From: Triops longicaudatus
Lineage: Eukaryota; Arthropoda; Branchiopoda; Notostraca; Triopsidae
DNA length: 64,000 nt
Direction: 5' to 3'
Assembly (NCBI GenBank): GCA_022885665.1
Contig: JAGQDJ010000112.1
Coordinates: 294,163-358,162 of the forward strand
Position numbers and translations under genes: made by a program. This document shows positions 48,497 to 59,100 of this stretch, one piece after another. The notes below the pieces were generated by a model. The model made no database searches and had not been told where the DNA came from. It worked only from the letters and a program-made list of their open reading frames with translations. Position 1 is the stretch's first letter; each line of letters begins with the position of its first letter.

Positions 48497-50512
48497 ATGA
48501 CCAGTGAGAAGTGTGAACTTAGCAGCATTCTCGGTACGAAGTTTATTGGAGCCAATCAATCTACAATAAGTCTCGATTTGCTCTGCCCAGAAGAAAATGC
48601 TATTGTGGGACTGTACTTTGCAGCTTCGTGGTGTACTCCGTGTCATTCCTTTACTCAAATTTTACAAGATTTCTATTCTAAAATGAAAGAGAAACACCGG
48701 TATTTCGAAATTGTTTTAGTCTCCTCGGACGAGAACCAATCCCAGTTTGATGAACATTTAGCTAGTATGCCGTGGCCTGCGTTACCTTACTCAGAAAGAA
48801 ATTTAAAAGTAATTACTTTTAAAAACAATAATAATTCGCCAGTTCTGCTTTCAGTTCGGTATAATCGGTATTCTTTAGGTTCGTCTGACCCATAAGTATA
48901 GAGTTACAGGAATACCAGCTTTGGTGATCATTAACTCCACCGGACAAGTCATTTCCAGTCATGGGAAAGATAATCTATTAGCCGATCCAGACGGCAAAAG
49001 TAATTTTCTTAGTTCCAGACGCAAGTCTTCAAAGCTTAGTGCGTATTATTCTTACAGAGTTCCCTTGGTATGATCGCTCTGTCGACCAGATGCTCAGAGA
49101 GTGCGAAATATTCAAACATAGCATAGACAGTGATCAAAAGGAGCTTGTCAAAGCTGAAGATTTAACCGACTCCGTTATTGGTCTTTATTTTTCCGCCCAT
49201 TGGGTAACTAATTGTCATTTGTTACTTACGGGCGAGATTAGTGTATGAAAATATATTTAGTGTCCTCCATGTAAAGCCTTTACGCCGGAATTAATTGACA
49301 CGTACAACAAAATACGTGACAGAGGAGTTAAGTTTGAGGTGATCTTTATAAGCTCCGATCGGTAAGCTTTCTCACTAAGGAAGGCTAAATTTTTGTGTCT
49401 CCTTAAAAGTGAATCAATCAATTACGCGCAGCGATAAAGGATTTCCCACACGTTTAGGAGTGAGGATTCGTTCCTTCAATATTGGAATACGATGCCGTGG
49501 CTTTCGATACCTTTTTCCCAGGCTGATCTCAGGAGTGAATTGACATCCGCATTAAACGTACAAGGCATTCCTACATTAGTTGTACTTGGACCAGGCCCTC
49601 GTCGTGATGTTTGGACATTTGAAGGCAGAGCGGAAGTGAACGAAGATCCAGATGGGGAGGTAAAGTTAGTTTATTTTGGGGACATGGCCGAATATACAAA
49701 CAACTGACTGGCGTTTAGCTTTTCCCGTGGAGACCCAAATTAGTCGAAGAGTTGGGGGAAAAACACGCATCATTACTTCAAGACTTCCCCTGCCTCATCA
49801 TGTTTGTTGGTATGACAACTTTCTTGAAGTTCCCAGTGTAGAAAATTTTCTTTCTATTGCCTATTTGTTCATTGACTACAATATTTCCTTTTATTAGTGT
49901 ACTTCTCATGCATTGTTAATCATAATTTAATTTACTCTTTAACGTCTACGTAAGCCCGTTCATATTTTCTCATTTATTCTGTTTGCCTTATTCTTTATTT
50001 TTTAACTATATTTGCCTTTACTTCTAGCTTTCTGTGTACTCAGTCACTTACAGTAAAATCATGAATGTAAATTGTGCAGAACCGGATGATCAAGAAGTGG
50101 ACTTTGCGGAATCGGTGTTGCTAAAAGTGGCCCAAAGCTTTCTATCGAAGCGTGAAGAGGAGTACGAAGATGAGAAGGAAGTTTCCTTAGATGTTTATTG
50201 GCAGCTGCCGATGTATTGTTTCATAGGTACAGAGGTAAGTTCAGAGATTTCCGATGAAAAGGACCTCCACTAGTCTGCTGTTATCTTTTATATTTTGATC
50301 TTAATTAGAGCGAAGTCAGCGAGTCTTTGAGAGTGCTGCTAGGCTTAGAGGAACATGGAACGCCCTTGACCGCTATTCTCGAACTCTCTCAACAACGCTT
50401 CGCGTTGTTAGATCAACCGCATCGTCATTCAGGGCTCTCGGCTCACACAGTGCAAAGCTTTGTGCAACGTTTTTGGGAAAACCAGCTCAATTTCACACAT
50501 CTTCACCGATAG
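48497..50512 (+). CDS. NXN: Nucleoredoxin
   Basis: Eight exons: 48497-48808, 48879-48999, 49058-49203, 49261-49361, 49458-49659, 49719-49809, 50080-50234, 50309-50512. All GT-AG and in phase, giving 443 residues against about 435 in vertebrates. Thioredoxin-like domain 1 has W45-CTPC; domain 2 has W193-CPPC, the family's canonical motif, followed by a cis-Pro loop GIPTLVVLGP. The linkers keep the FPW motif (KFPWYDRSV, LFPWRPK) typical of nucleoredoxin. The C-terminal third thioredoxin-like domain has no CxxC, as expected. The start is the ATG at 48497; the open frame upstream lacks homology. Nucleoredoxin is a cytosolic/nuclear oxidoreductase known to regulate Dishevelled in Wnt signalling. 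Domain 1 with CTPC in place of CPPC is a notable substitution. It lies head-to-tail with selenoprotein H and convergent with CDC45. Confidence 0.95.
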
Positions 50513-50947
50513 TTATGCTTCCATTTCTTTCATGAAAAGGATAACCCTTCGAGAGTTCGTCAGTGTTCCTTTTTTAATGGATATTCGTGTTGCCAAAAAA
50601 AAAAAGCTTTTCATGTTTTTTTTTTTTTTACTTTTTCTATGGAAAAGGTGTTCAAGATTGGTATTCGAGAACGATCATTCATGTGTTCCTTGAGTTCAAG
50701 CAGTCAGAGATTTTGAATGTTTTCGCCGTCTCTCATAGCAGTTTTCTCATTCATGTTCATTTTAATTTGGACCTTGTCAACATTTTATTTATTATTTGGA
50801 ACGGGGATGTCACAGACAACTATGCATTTACATATCAGGTCACTTTACGCTCCCTGAAAGCCAGTTTTTTATGCCCTTGCTTTGTTCAATACCTGACCAT
50901 TTTTTGTAATCTCTAAGGCACTCAGAAACTCTACACTGTACAACTTA
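50513..50947. other. Convergent 3' spacer between nucleoredoxin and CDC45
   Basis: It holds the 3' UTR of CDC45 on the minus strand and of nucleoredoxin on the plus strand. No plus-strand AATAAA or ATTAAA occurs here. A homopolymer-rich block lies near 50590-50640. Confidence 0.6.
50784..50793 (-). terminator. CDC45 poly(A) signal (overlapping pair)
   Basis: The minus strand reads AATAAATAAA, two overlapping canonical hexamers, about 155-165 nt beyond the CDC45 stop codon. These are the nearest such hexamers downstream of the gene. Confidence 0.6.
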
Positions 50948-53461
50948 CTAACTCAGCAAAGTGGTCAAGGCATCGAAAAATTTGCTTTTACATTCGGTTT
51001 TGAGACGAACGACTGAAGTGTCGAAATAAAATGCGCTCATTTCGATCTGCGTTTTTTCTGCGGCTTGTTCGAACGCTTTGCCGAATAGACTACGAGAAAT
51101 CGTTAATGATTACTTCGATCATCTTCAATAGATGATATTTACTTTCTAGGTGATTCCTCAGACAGCGGAGGAATTCCGAGAACTATACATGTGTCTGTGT
51201 CAGGAATGGGAGCGGATATTAACAAAGGAAGATGAGGCGCTTTACGATTCCTACTAGACGCTACGTGTGCTTTTAGTAAAAAGCGACAAAGAAGGAGCAG
51301 CGTATGAGGAGAGCCAAAAAATCTTTGATCTGGGGACCCCTATAACATGATACAGCATTAAAGACTTTTCCGTTGAAGATTTTTTTTTCAACCAAACTTA
51401 AATGTCACATACTTCTTGGAGAACGGCGTAAAGGAATGGTCCAGCTGAAAGTACTTGACCAGTGCTGAGCATGGCTTGTACAGACTTGAAAATAGCGGTG
51501 AACTGAAGACGAGCAAACTCAAGCCCTTTCTCAGTTAAGTCTTTATAGGTCTTATTTAGTGAGTCCATTGCCGCCATGAATCTTTCATTTGCGCTTTTTT
51601 CTTTGTCCTAAAAAAAATATAAGAAAAAGAGCGCCAGGTTTTCGTGAAGCTTTGATTTTTTTATTGATTTATGTTTCTCTTGTTGGAGTTCTTACCGGAG
51701 ATTCTAGGAGACCTAAAGTTGCTAATACAGCGTCGGTAGCTGTATATTTTTTCTTGTAACCATCTTGTGCGATAAAAACAGCATCAATAACCGATGCAGG
51801 ACCAGATTTGCTTTCTAAGCCGTATTTGTCGGCTTTTGATTCTAGAAGCGACTTAACTTCGGATCGAAGTTCCATATCCATGGCGGTAAACTTTTGACGA
51901 CACTGAACTAATGGCAAGCTATAAGAAATAAAAATATTACACGATACTACTCAAAGCTTCACTTGTGAGTGCTCGTACAAACAAATCGGTTCTCAGTTAA
52001 TTTCCTACGGAAAATAAAAACAGAACAAATAACTTACCCCATGTCAGCCAGAAATTCGGACAATTTCTTTTCGCCTTGTAAAGTCCACAATTTAAAATGG
52101 CAAGCGGTTACAGGACTGTGGCGTAAACTTTCATACAAACTCCAATGACGGTATAGCAATAAGTTAACGCTACAAAAAATCATTAGTTTTACTGCAACGG
52201 TATGCAACACACGTACTCTTTTTCGTAGACTATTCGCAAGCATTCTTTGGCCCAAGTACCATCATCATCGTCCGGTACGGCTAAACGAACTACGTGACTT
52301 TGCAGTTTACCACACGCGAGCAAGAAATCGTCACTTTCAATCTTGCCCAAAATTTGTTGCTCAGTAAGACCAATAATGGCCCACCAAAGTAAATCATTTG
52401 TTTCCCGAGAGAGACGCCAGGCCAGGTCGAACATAAGCATAGCAGTCTAACGTAAAAAAAAGTAAAACGAAGACAGTCTCACACGTTAATTGAAACATAC
52501 CGATTCGCCGTAATAGCTAAATTGAGTGTATTCAAATAAGATTTTCAGTCGTTTTTCTTCCCAGAGCCTTTTTTCCCGGCGTTTCAAGATTGATTCTTCA
52601 TCAAATCTTTGCCTTTTTTGGCGTCGATTAGTCGCTTCTTCCGAGTCTGAGTCCTCAAACAGGTCTTCGTCCGATTGGTTCTGCTCTGCTTCCTCTTCAG
52701 ACTGCGAATGTAAAAATTTGGTGTTTCAGATTAATATCGTACGTATGAAGACATGAGCAATGTAATACTGTACGGAATTTGCGCACTATTTTGTTTATTA
52801 CTTTTGAAGTTGTTGCATATACGGATGCTTCATTTGTTATTATTTTCGTACTTTACATTACTCTACATCTTATCGTTCATCATATTTACCTCTTGATCAA
52901 AAATTTCACTGAACTCTGGAATACGGTCACCAGGCTTGGGGGCCATTAATAATCGTATCTAAATTTGCAGAATGATTAGACGAAATCACAACTACAAATC
53001 AATGTGTTACCTGGCCGTCATTATAAATATTGCAGACATCCATCGGACGATGGGAATCCGCTACCCAAATAACAACGTCATCTTTGGGTTCGAGTAACTC
53101 AATCAAGTCAACAGTTGCTCCACAGTTTATTAGCACAACAGCAGTAGAGCTGTTCAGATTCTCGTGATGTTCTTGAAAATTTGTTTGCAGTTCGGGCACT
53201 CCTTGTACAGGAACAATTGTGTAGGACACATTGTCGCTTCTCAAAATAGTTTGGAGGATTTTGGCAGCGCATATCGCATCAATGTCGAAATTGACGAAGA
53301 CTAACAGACGCTGGACATACCATGTACAAACCAGAATTAGTTATCATCCACTGTCACCAAACTGCTTTGTAATTCTAAAGTAATAAGTTCCTATGACTAG
53401 AAATGTTTACCTTTTTGCACACAGAATCATAAAACTCTTTGCGAATGTCTTTAATAAACAT
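50948..53461 (-). CDS. CDC45: CDC45, replicative CMG helicase subunit
   Basis: Ten exons on the complement: 53411-53461, 53011-53310, 52890-52958, 52501-52701, 52217-52446, 52038-52169, 51696-51918, 51413-51607, 51143-51339, 50948-51089. All GT-AG and phase-consistent, giving 579 residues (human 566). Recognisable blocks in order: start MFIKDIRKEFYDSV; the DHH/RecJ-like core with DIDAICA and INCGATVDL; the family's DTHRP motif as D102-SHRP; a charged linker (residues ~141-190) rich in Glu/Asp then Arg/Lys; LWWAIIGLT; LYRHWSLYESL; EFLADMGLPL; SAGPFLYA; and the C-terminal NLFGKAFEQAAEK block. CDC45 joins MCM2-7 and GINS to form the replicative helicase at origin firing; its DHH domain is catalytically inactive in the family. 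An E2F-type site lies upstream. Introns are 46-188 bp. Confidence 0.97.
51025..51030 (+). terminator. Candidate nucleoredoxin poly(A) signal inside CDC45
   Basis: The first plus-strand AATAAA downstream of the nucleoredoxin stop is about 513 nt away and lies antisense within the terminal coding exon of CDC45. If used, the two transcripts overlap tail to tail. A non-canonical signal nearer the stop is equally possible. Confidence 0.3.
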
Positions 53462-56047
53462 TTTCTTATTCCTTGTACACTGTTTTATAAAATATTGTTA
53501 ATGGTATAATGTGTACGAGACACAAGGCATTTTCCCGCCAGTCACACTGTCAACATGAGAGTGTAGAACGACGGTAGCGACGCTCAAACTTGATATTCGA
53601 GCTTGGGAAACTGGAAGATAGTGGCGCTCAAATAGCGCACCGCCAGTTCCCGTAATAATCTCGGGAATCCGTAATAATTTAGGAATTTATTTCGTTTCAC
53701 ACATTTTGAACCTACCTGATGTAAGTCGTCTATTTCTTACATTTTTTCAGTATTCGCAAAGACTTTGAATTGTTAGTATTTACAACTTTAATTGCCTAAC
53801 TTTGCGATCATTTGCAACGAAATACCCATAATTTTATTCTGTGTTTGGTTGGACTCCAACATGCACGTGAGACTAAACGACAATTGTCGAATGACCTCCT
53901 AATGATGCGCTAGTAGCCTTTCTGAGCTAGTACACGTGAAACCCTATTTACTTATTTTGGAAGTAAATACGAAGCACCCCGCGTTAACAGTTGTTTTTGT
54001 TTTCTTATGACGAAAATTAGCTACTGCAATTAAACAGGGTAATTTCGGAGAAAGGACATGTTATTTTCGTTTTTCTTGTATATTTCGGCTAAATCTTAAG
54101 TGTAAGTGCAACAAAAAAATTTGAGCTTTGTAGATTGCTCTGCAGAATGACACAAACCTTCTCACTTTCGACTTCAGGAGTACTGTGTTTTAAAATTCAG
54201 TGATCAAAGTTACCACGCGACGCGTGAAAAACGATATAACTTAGAACGTGGACACGAAATTGCTCGACGAAATTTAGAAATAGCATTCTTGCGGAAAATT
54301 CCTTCTTTGTACCTTTAATGTGGATCAGTTGAACACAGTCAGTCATTTTCTTTAAAGAAAATTACGTCAGTTGTTTAGCAAAAAATATAAATGAAAAAAA
54401 TCGACAAAAAAGAGGTACTTACGCTTGTGGCGTTCGTTATTACTCAACAGTCAATTTCGTAACCGCCCAACGATGAATCCTAAGATTCATTGTTGGTAAG
54501 CATGAAATTCCCTGCACCGAGCCTGTAATGTAGAGTTCCCTTTCGACCTTGCTTTGAGTCAGTTGCGTTTCTTGAGAGTGAAATTTGATTGTTGTGAACG
54601 AAAAGTGAGAGAAGGCACGAGAAGGAGGGTGTTTTTGTGTGATTTTGTACTGAAGTGGCGAATAAACGGATTTGAAAAGGAGTAGAACGTAACACGCTTT
54701 AAAACTTAAAATATCTTTACCTCTTCGCACTTGGTTGCACTTCCTACGGTTTCAACTACTGCTTTAGTCTTACCTGCCACAATCTGTTCAACTTTGAAGG
54801 GGGTTGGTTTTTAGTTGAAGTTTCATGCGTTTTTCGACGCAAGTCGCATCCTCCCTTTACCCGACGCGCTGACCTTCTCTGGCTAGCAAGCGCTCGCCAT
54901 TCTCGGAACAGACATAAACTATAACACAGGAAAACGGTCAAATTTCCCTATTTAATTCTGACGTCAAGTTCGCCTTTCGGCGGAATGTTGCAACTGCGTG
55001 TTAATTTAGGTACCAGAAAGGGTTGTCTGTAAATTACCTTCATGGAAAAAGATAGCAAAAAGGTCTCGTTCATTCAACTTCTTGTTGCCAGGAATTGACT
55101 TCGAACTCAAACTTAATTTTGGTATTTTAAAAAAAGCCTATTTATCGATGAATCTGGCGACCGTTTATTTATTGCTTTGCGTAGTGTAGTTGAGGAGGAG
55201 TAGATGGCCTATGGTTTCCTATGAAAAGTTAAATGTTATCCACGTGTTGAGAAATATCCCCTTTAACGGTGTGCGAGTACTACTTGCAATAGGGTGACAA
55301 CGTGGATTTACTTTACCGCTCACGTAAGGTTTAAAAAGCCTTCCAAGGGAGTTTCAGCGGAGAACTACGAATGACGTTTAGAAAAGATCTGTACTTACTG
55401 CCTGGATGGATTACATACATTGAATGGGCATAAATAAAGAGGATGCTACACGTATGTGCCTATGACTAACCAACACAGTAGAGCCAATTTTGTCTTATTA
55501 TCGCGTCTTTAATGCATGAACATGGGTTTCATATTTTTCACAATTTGAGACACAACATTCCGTACCATCCATTACAGCCCAATCTTCCGTTTGTTTTTAC
55601 CATACACGATCCGGTCGTCATCACTGTCTAAATACTGATTCCCCCTTTTTGCCAGTTTGCCCCCAAAATGGCAAAGAAGGTTTCCGGATTCCATAGATTA
55701 GCATGGAAAAGTGCACACGATCCGTCCTTTGATTGGCAATACACCCGCACTTTTTCTTGGATTGCCCTTCCTACAATCTTCATGTCCGCCTGACACACGG
55801 TTTCAAAATACAATTTTCGACCAAAAAAATAAATAACTCGACAAAAATAAACGGAGTAAAAAAAATAAAAAAGGGAAAAAATAGAAACGTCCCGGATTGA
55901 GAAGAAGGTATAACATAAAAAGGTCTCGGGGGGAGAGAATTACACGAGATGGACAAACCTTATACAACTTAAAAAAAGTAGAAAAAGCTGACACCCACTT
56001 TTGTCACTTGTTTCATCATTCGTCCCTTTCCACTGCAAACTGTCTGT
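53462..56047. other. Intergenic between CDC45 start and kismet 3' end
   Basis: It contains the CDC45 promoter at the left. No gene is recognised on either strand; the ORFs near 54440-54941 have no domain character. Confidence 0.55.
53531..53539 (-). promoter_or_regulatory. E2F-type site in the CDC45 promoter
   Basis: TTTCCCGCC, an exact match to the E2F/DP consensus TTTSSCGC, lies about 70 bp upstream of the CDC45 start codon. CDC45 is a classical S-phase gene under E2F control in other animals, so the position gives the match weight. Confidence 0.6.
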
Positions 56048-56053
56048 TTTATT
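56048..56053 (-). terminator. Poly(A) signal of kismet/CHD7
   Basis: Minus-strand AATAAA about 80 nt beyond the stop codon at 56132-56134, implying a very short 3' UTR. Other signals further downstream cannot be excluded. Confidence 0.55.
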
Positions 56054-56131
56054 CTTTTTACACGGATAAAGAAAGCGTCGTTTAATGTACTTCACCGCCA
56101 TAGTCGTGGCACACATCGAATTTGCATGTAC

Positions 56132-59100
56132 TTAGTTTGTCTGGTCCTGCTGATTTGCAGCCTCACTACTAGGCGCGTCGTCGGCTTCAGAAGGACCTCT
56201 GCTCAAATCAAGCCCCTGTTCTTTGCTATTATTCCCACTGCTTTCCTCCTTGTCTTTACTAGACACAGCGGCCGACGGCTCCTTGACAGAAGTTTCTTTT
56301 CTTCCTGCACTGGCACTCGAAGTTCTGGCCGACTCTTTGTAATCTTTTCGACTGGACCTTTCCTCCGTTTTCCCTCGGCTGAGCATCATCGCCTCTCGCA
56401 TCCGTTCCATACCCGCCGCTTCTTCCGCCAGACGGAGCTGTTTGGAGGCTGACGCCGATCGCGAACTGCTGGAACTCGTCTTGGTAGACGTCATGCCCGG
56501 TTCACCGGCCATGGTAGTCGTCAGGCCGTTCATGAACGCAGTGGGACCAAAGCTGGAGAACGGCATGCCCGCTGGTAATCCAAAAGGGTTAAGTCCTCCC
56601 ATTAAAGGCCCGTAAAGTAGGCTTGGGTTGTAAAGGAAGGGAAGGGAGGAATTGGCTGCTGCAGCAGCAGCAGCGGCTGACGCAGCCGCATTGGAACTAG
56701 AAGAAGAACCCTTCTTTCCCTTTTCTTCGGTGTTACTACTGCTACCACCGGCACCCCGACGACTGCTTTTACTCGTGGAGCTGCTTGCCCCAGCACCAGA
56801 AGTGGACGCCCCGCCAGCAGCAGCTGCCGCAGCGGCTACGGCAGCGAGGTCGCTGGGTAGCGAGGTAGGTGGCATAAGTCCAGCAAACATGTTACTCATG
56901 TTGCCCATACTTCCGAGGCCAGCGAGGCCACTGAGTCCTCCCAAGCCACCTAGGCCTAAGCCGGCCATACTAAAGAGGGGGTTTTTGGGGTCTAAGCCCG
57001 CCATGGGGTTCTTAGGGTCTAAGGCACCAAACAGGGGATTCTTCGGGTCGAACGCTGCGCCGAGGAGCGGGTTGGACTTGGGATCAAAGGCGGCCAAGGG
57101 CAGAGAGGCAAGTAGGTTGGGGTTCAGAAACCCGGCCGCTGAGAAGGCGTTAAGATTAGCGGCTGCAGCCGCAGCTGCACTTCCACTGCTACTATTGCCT
57201 GCGTCTCGAGCGCTGGCACCTCCTGAGCGTTGACTGGGGCTGGAATGCAAAGGTGGCCTTCCTGGTCCACGACGGCGCTCACGATCCCTCTCCCGGTCTC
57301 GATCTCCACGTTCGCGTTCAGTTTGCGAGATTGGTGTAGATGATGGTGTGGCGCGATTGGAGTGGTTCGGCGTAGGAGACGGCGACGGAGCTGGACTGAG
57401 CGAAGGTGGCCCACTGATCATGCCTCCCGCGGCAGCTGCTGCCGCGGCGTTGACGCGTCGCTGGAGGTCGCTGGGCAAGTTTCCTTTCTCCTTCACCAGA
57501 TCCGACCATTTGGGATCCACATCGAACATGGGGTTGCCTAGCAACCATTGTGCTAAGTTGCGTAGTTGAGGCGCTTTACTACCTGTTATCCGTTTGCCCG
57601 TGACACGATTCATCACCGACACATTTTCATCGCCCGAAAGTCGGTTCCAATCCAACAAAGCTGGATCTGTCCGCGGCCTTCTTCGGCGCCGATCCGCGTC
57701 CCGGTCCGCTTCTGAAGGTGAGGATGGTCGATCAGGCGTGATGCCTTGCTGTTCCGCGAGCCACTTAGAAACCTTGAGTTCATGGGGAGGAGTGTACATG
57801 TCTAATTTGTTGAGTAAGTAGTCCGGTAATTTCCCTGGAGTACTCGACCCATCACTGGGACGCAAAGGTTCAATGGAAATGCGCGGTGGTTCAGCACCTG
57901 ACCTGCTCGAACCACCGGCTGCGGCGCTGCGACTGAATGCGGCAGCCAGACCCTGGGCGTCGCTTAGCCGATCTTTAGTAGAGCCCAAGCGCTCCTTCGT
58001 GGATTCTTTCGCTCCGCCTTCCTTCGCATCTTTGTCTTTCGGGCAAGGCATGATGGTTATGCCCGAAGATCGCGGAAAGGAAAAGCTGAGCGGGTTATCG
58101 CTAGCCGCTTCTTTACTGCTGCGATTCAAAGGCGACACCGAAACGGACGAATGGGCAGTCAAGGGCGCAGAGAAGATCCCTTGTCCTTTAGCTGCTGACA
58201 AGCCCAACACGATTTCATCCAGTTTACGACGCTTCTTTTCTTTTCCAGGTGGAGGCATGGCTTCCTCGGTTTTTCGTTTCCTGCTCACATCGTCGGAGCG
58301 CGAATCTTCGTCATGATCACCATTCATTCCTCTACATAACCATAAGATAAATACCAACTATTAGATTAAGACAACAACTCACAATTAAAAAATGTAAAAT
58401 GAATATTCCTATGAAATGTAAAACATTTCGTAAAAAATAATGATTTCTCTTATTGTAACGCTACAAACATACACTAAGTAAATATACGAAATATGCGACG
58501 AAAGTAAAAGTTTGGCATACCCAGCTGATAGATCCATGGGTGCTGCCCCATCTTGACCCGCCGCAGCCGCTTTTTCGAGATTTCGTTCTCGTCTTTCACG
58601 TTCTCTATCTCGTTCCCGCTCTCTTTCGCGCTCTCGGTCACGATCCCGATCACGCTCGCGTTCCCGTTCACGGTCTCGATCTCTGTCCCTATCTCTCTCT
58701 CTTTCACGGTCTCGTTGGGGAACAGAAACGGATACGGAAATAGAAGGCGGGAGCCCCAGAGCCAACGGATTAGGTCCACCTAAGCCTCCCATGCCCAGCG
58801 CCGCACTTTGAGCCAACAACATCTCCAAAGCTTGTGCCGTGAGTTGTACCTGGGCTTGAGCCAAACTAGAGCTTCTCGACGACTGATGCGAGGAAGAATG
58901 ATGAGAGGAGTGCTGATGTGCGGGTGGTGGTTGTCCTTTTACCTTGTATTCAGGTGGTGTTCTATTGAAATCAAATTAAGATAAATATGATGTCATGAGG
59001 GGTCAAAATACATAATTCGTCTTAAAACTTCTGAATAAATAAATAATGACGTCAAGAGTCGTCAGCATTATATAAAAGTTGTCAATAGGTAGTCTTGACA

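Noticed and set aside
51149..51345. Plus-strand protein-like reading frame after nucleoredoxin (EEFRELYMCLCQEWERIL...)
   Set aside because: It is the antisense shadow of CDC45 exon 9, whose minus-strand translation matches the family (FLLKAHVASSRNRK...VLGIPPLSEE) and joins in phase to exons 8 and 10.
56652..57233. 193-codon plus-strand ORF rich in Ala, Leu and Pro
   Set aside because: Antisense shadow of the Ala/Gly-rich kismet tail; composition follows from the GC-rich repeats.
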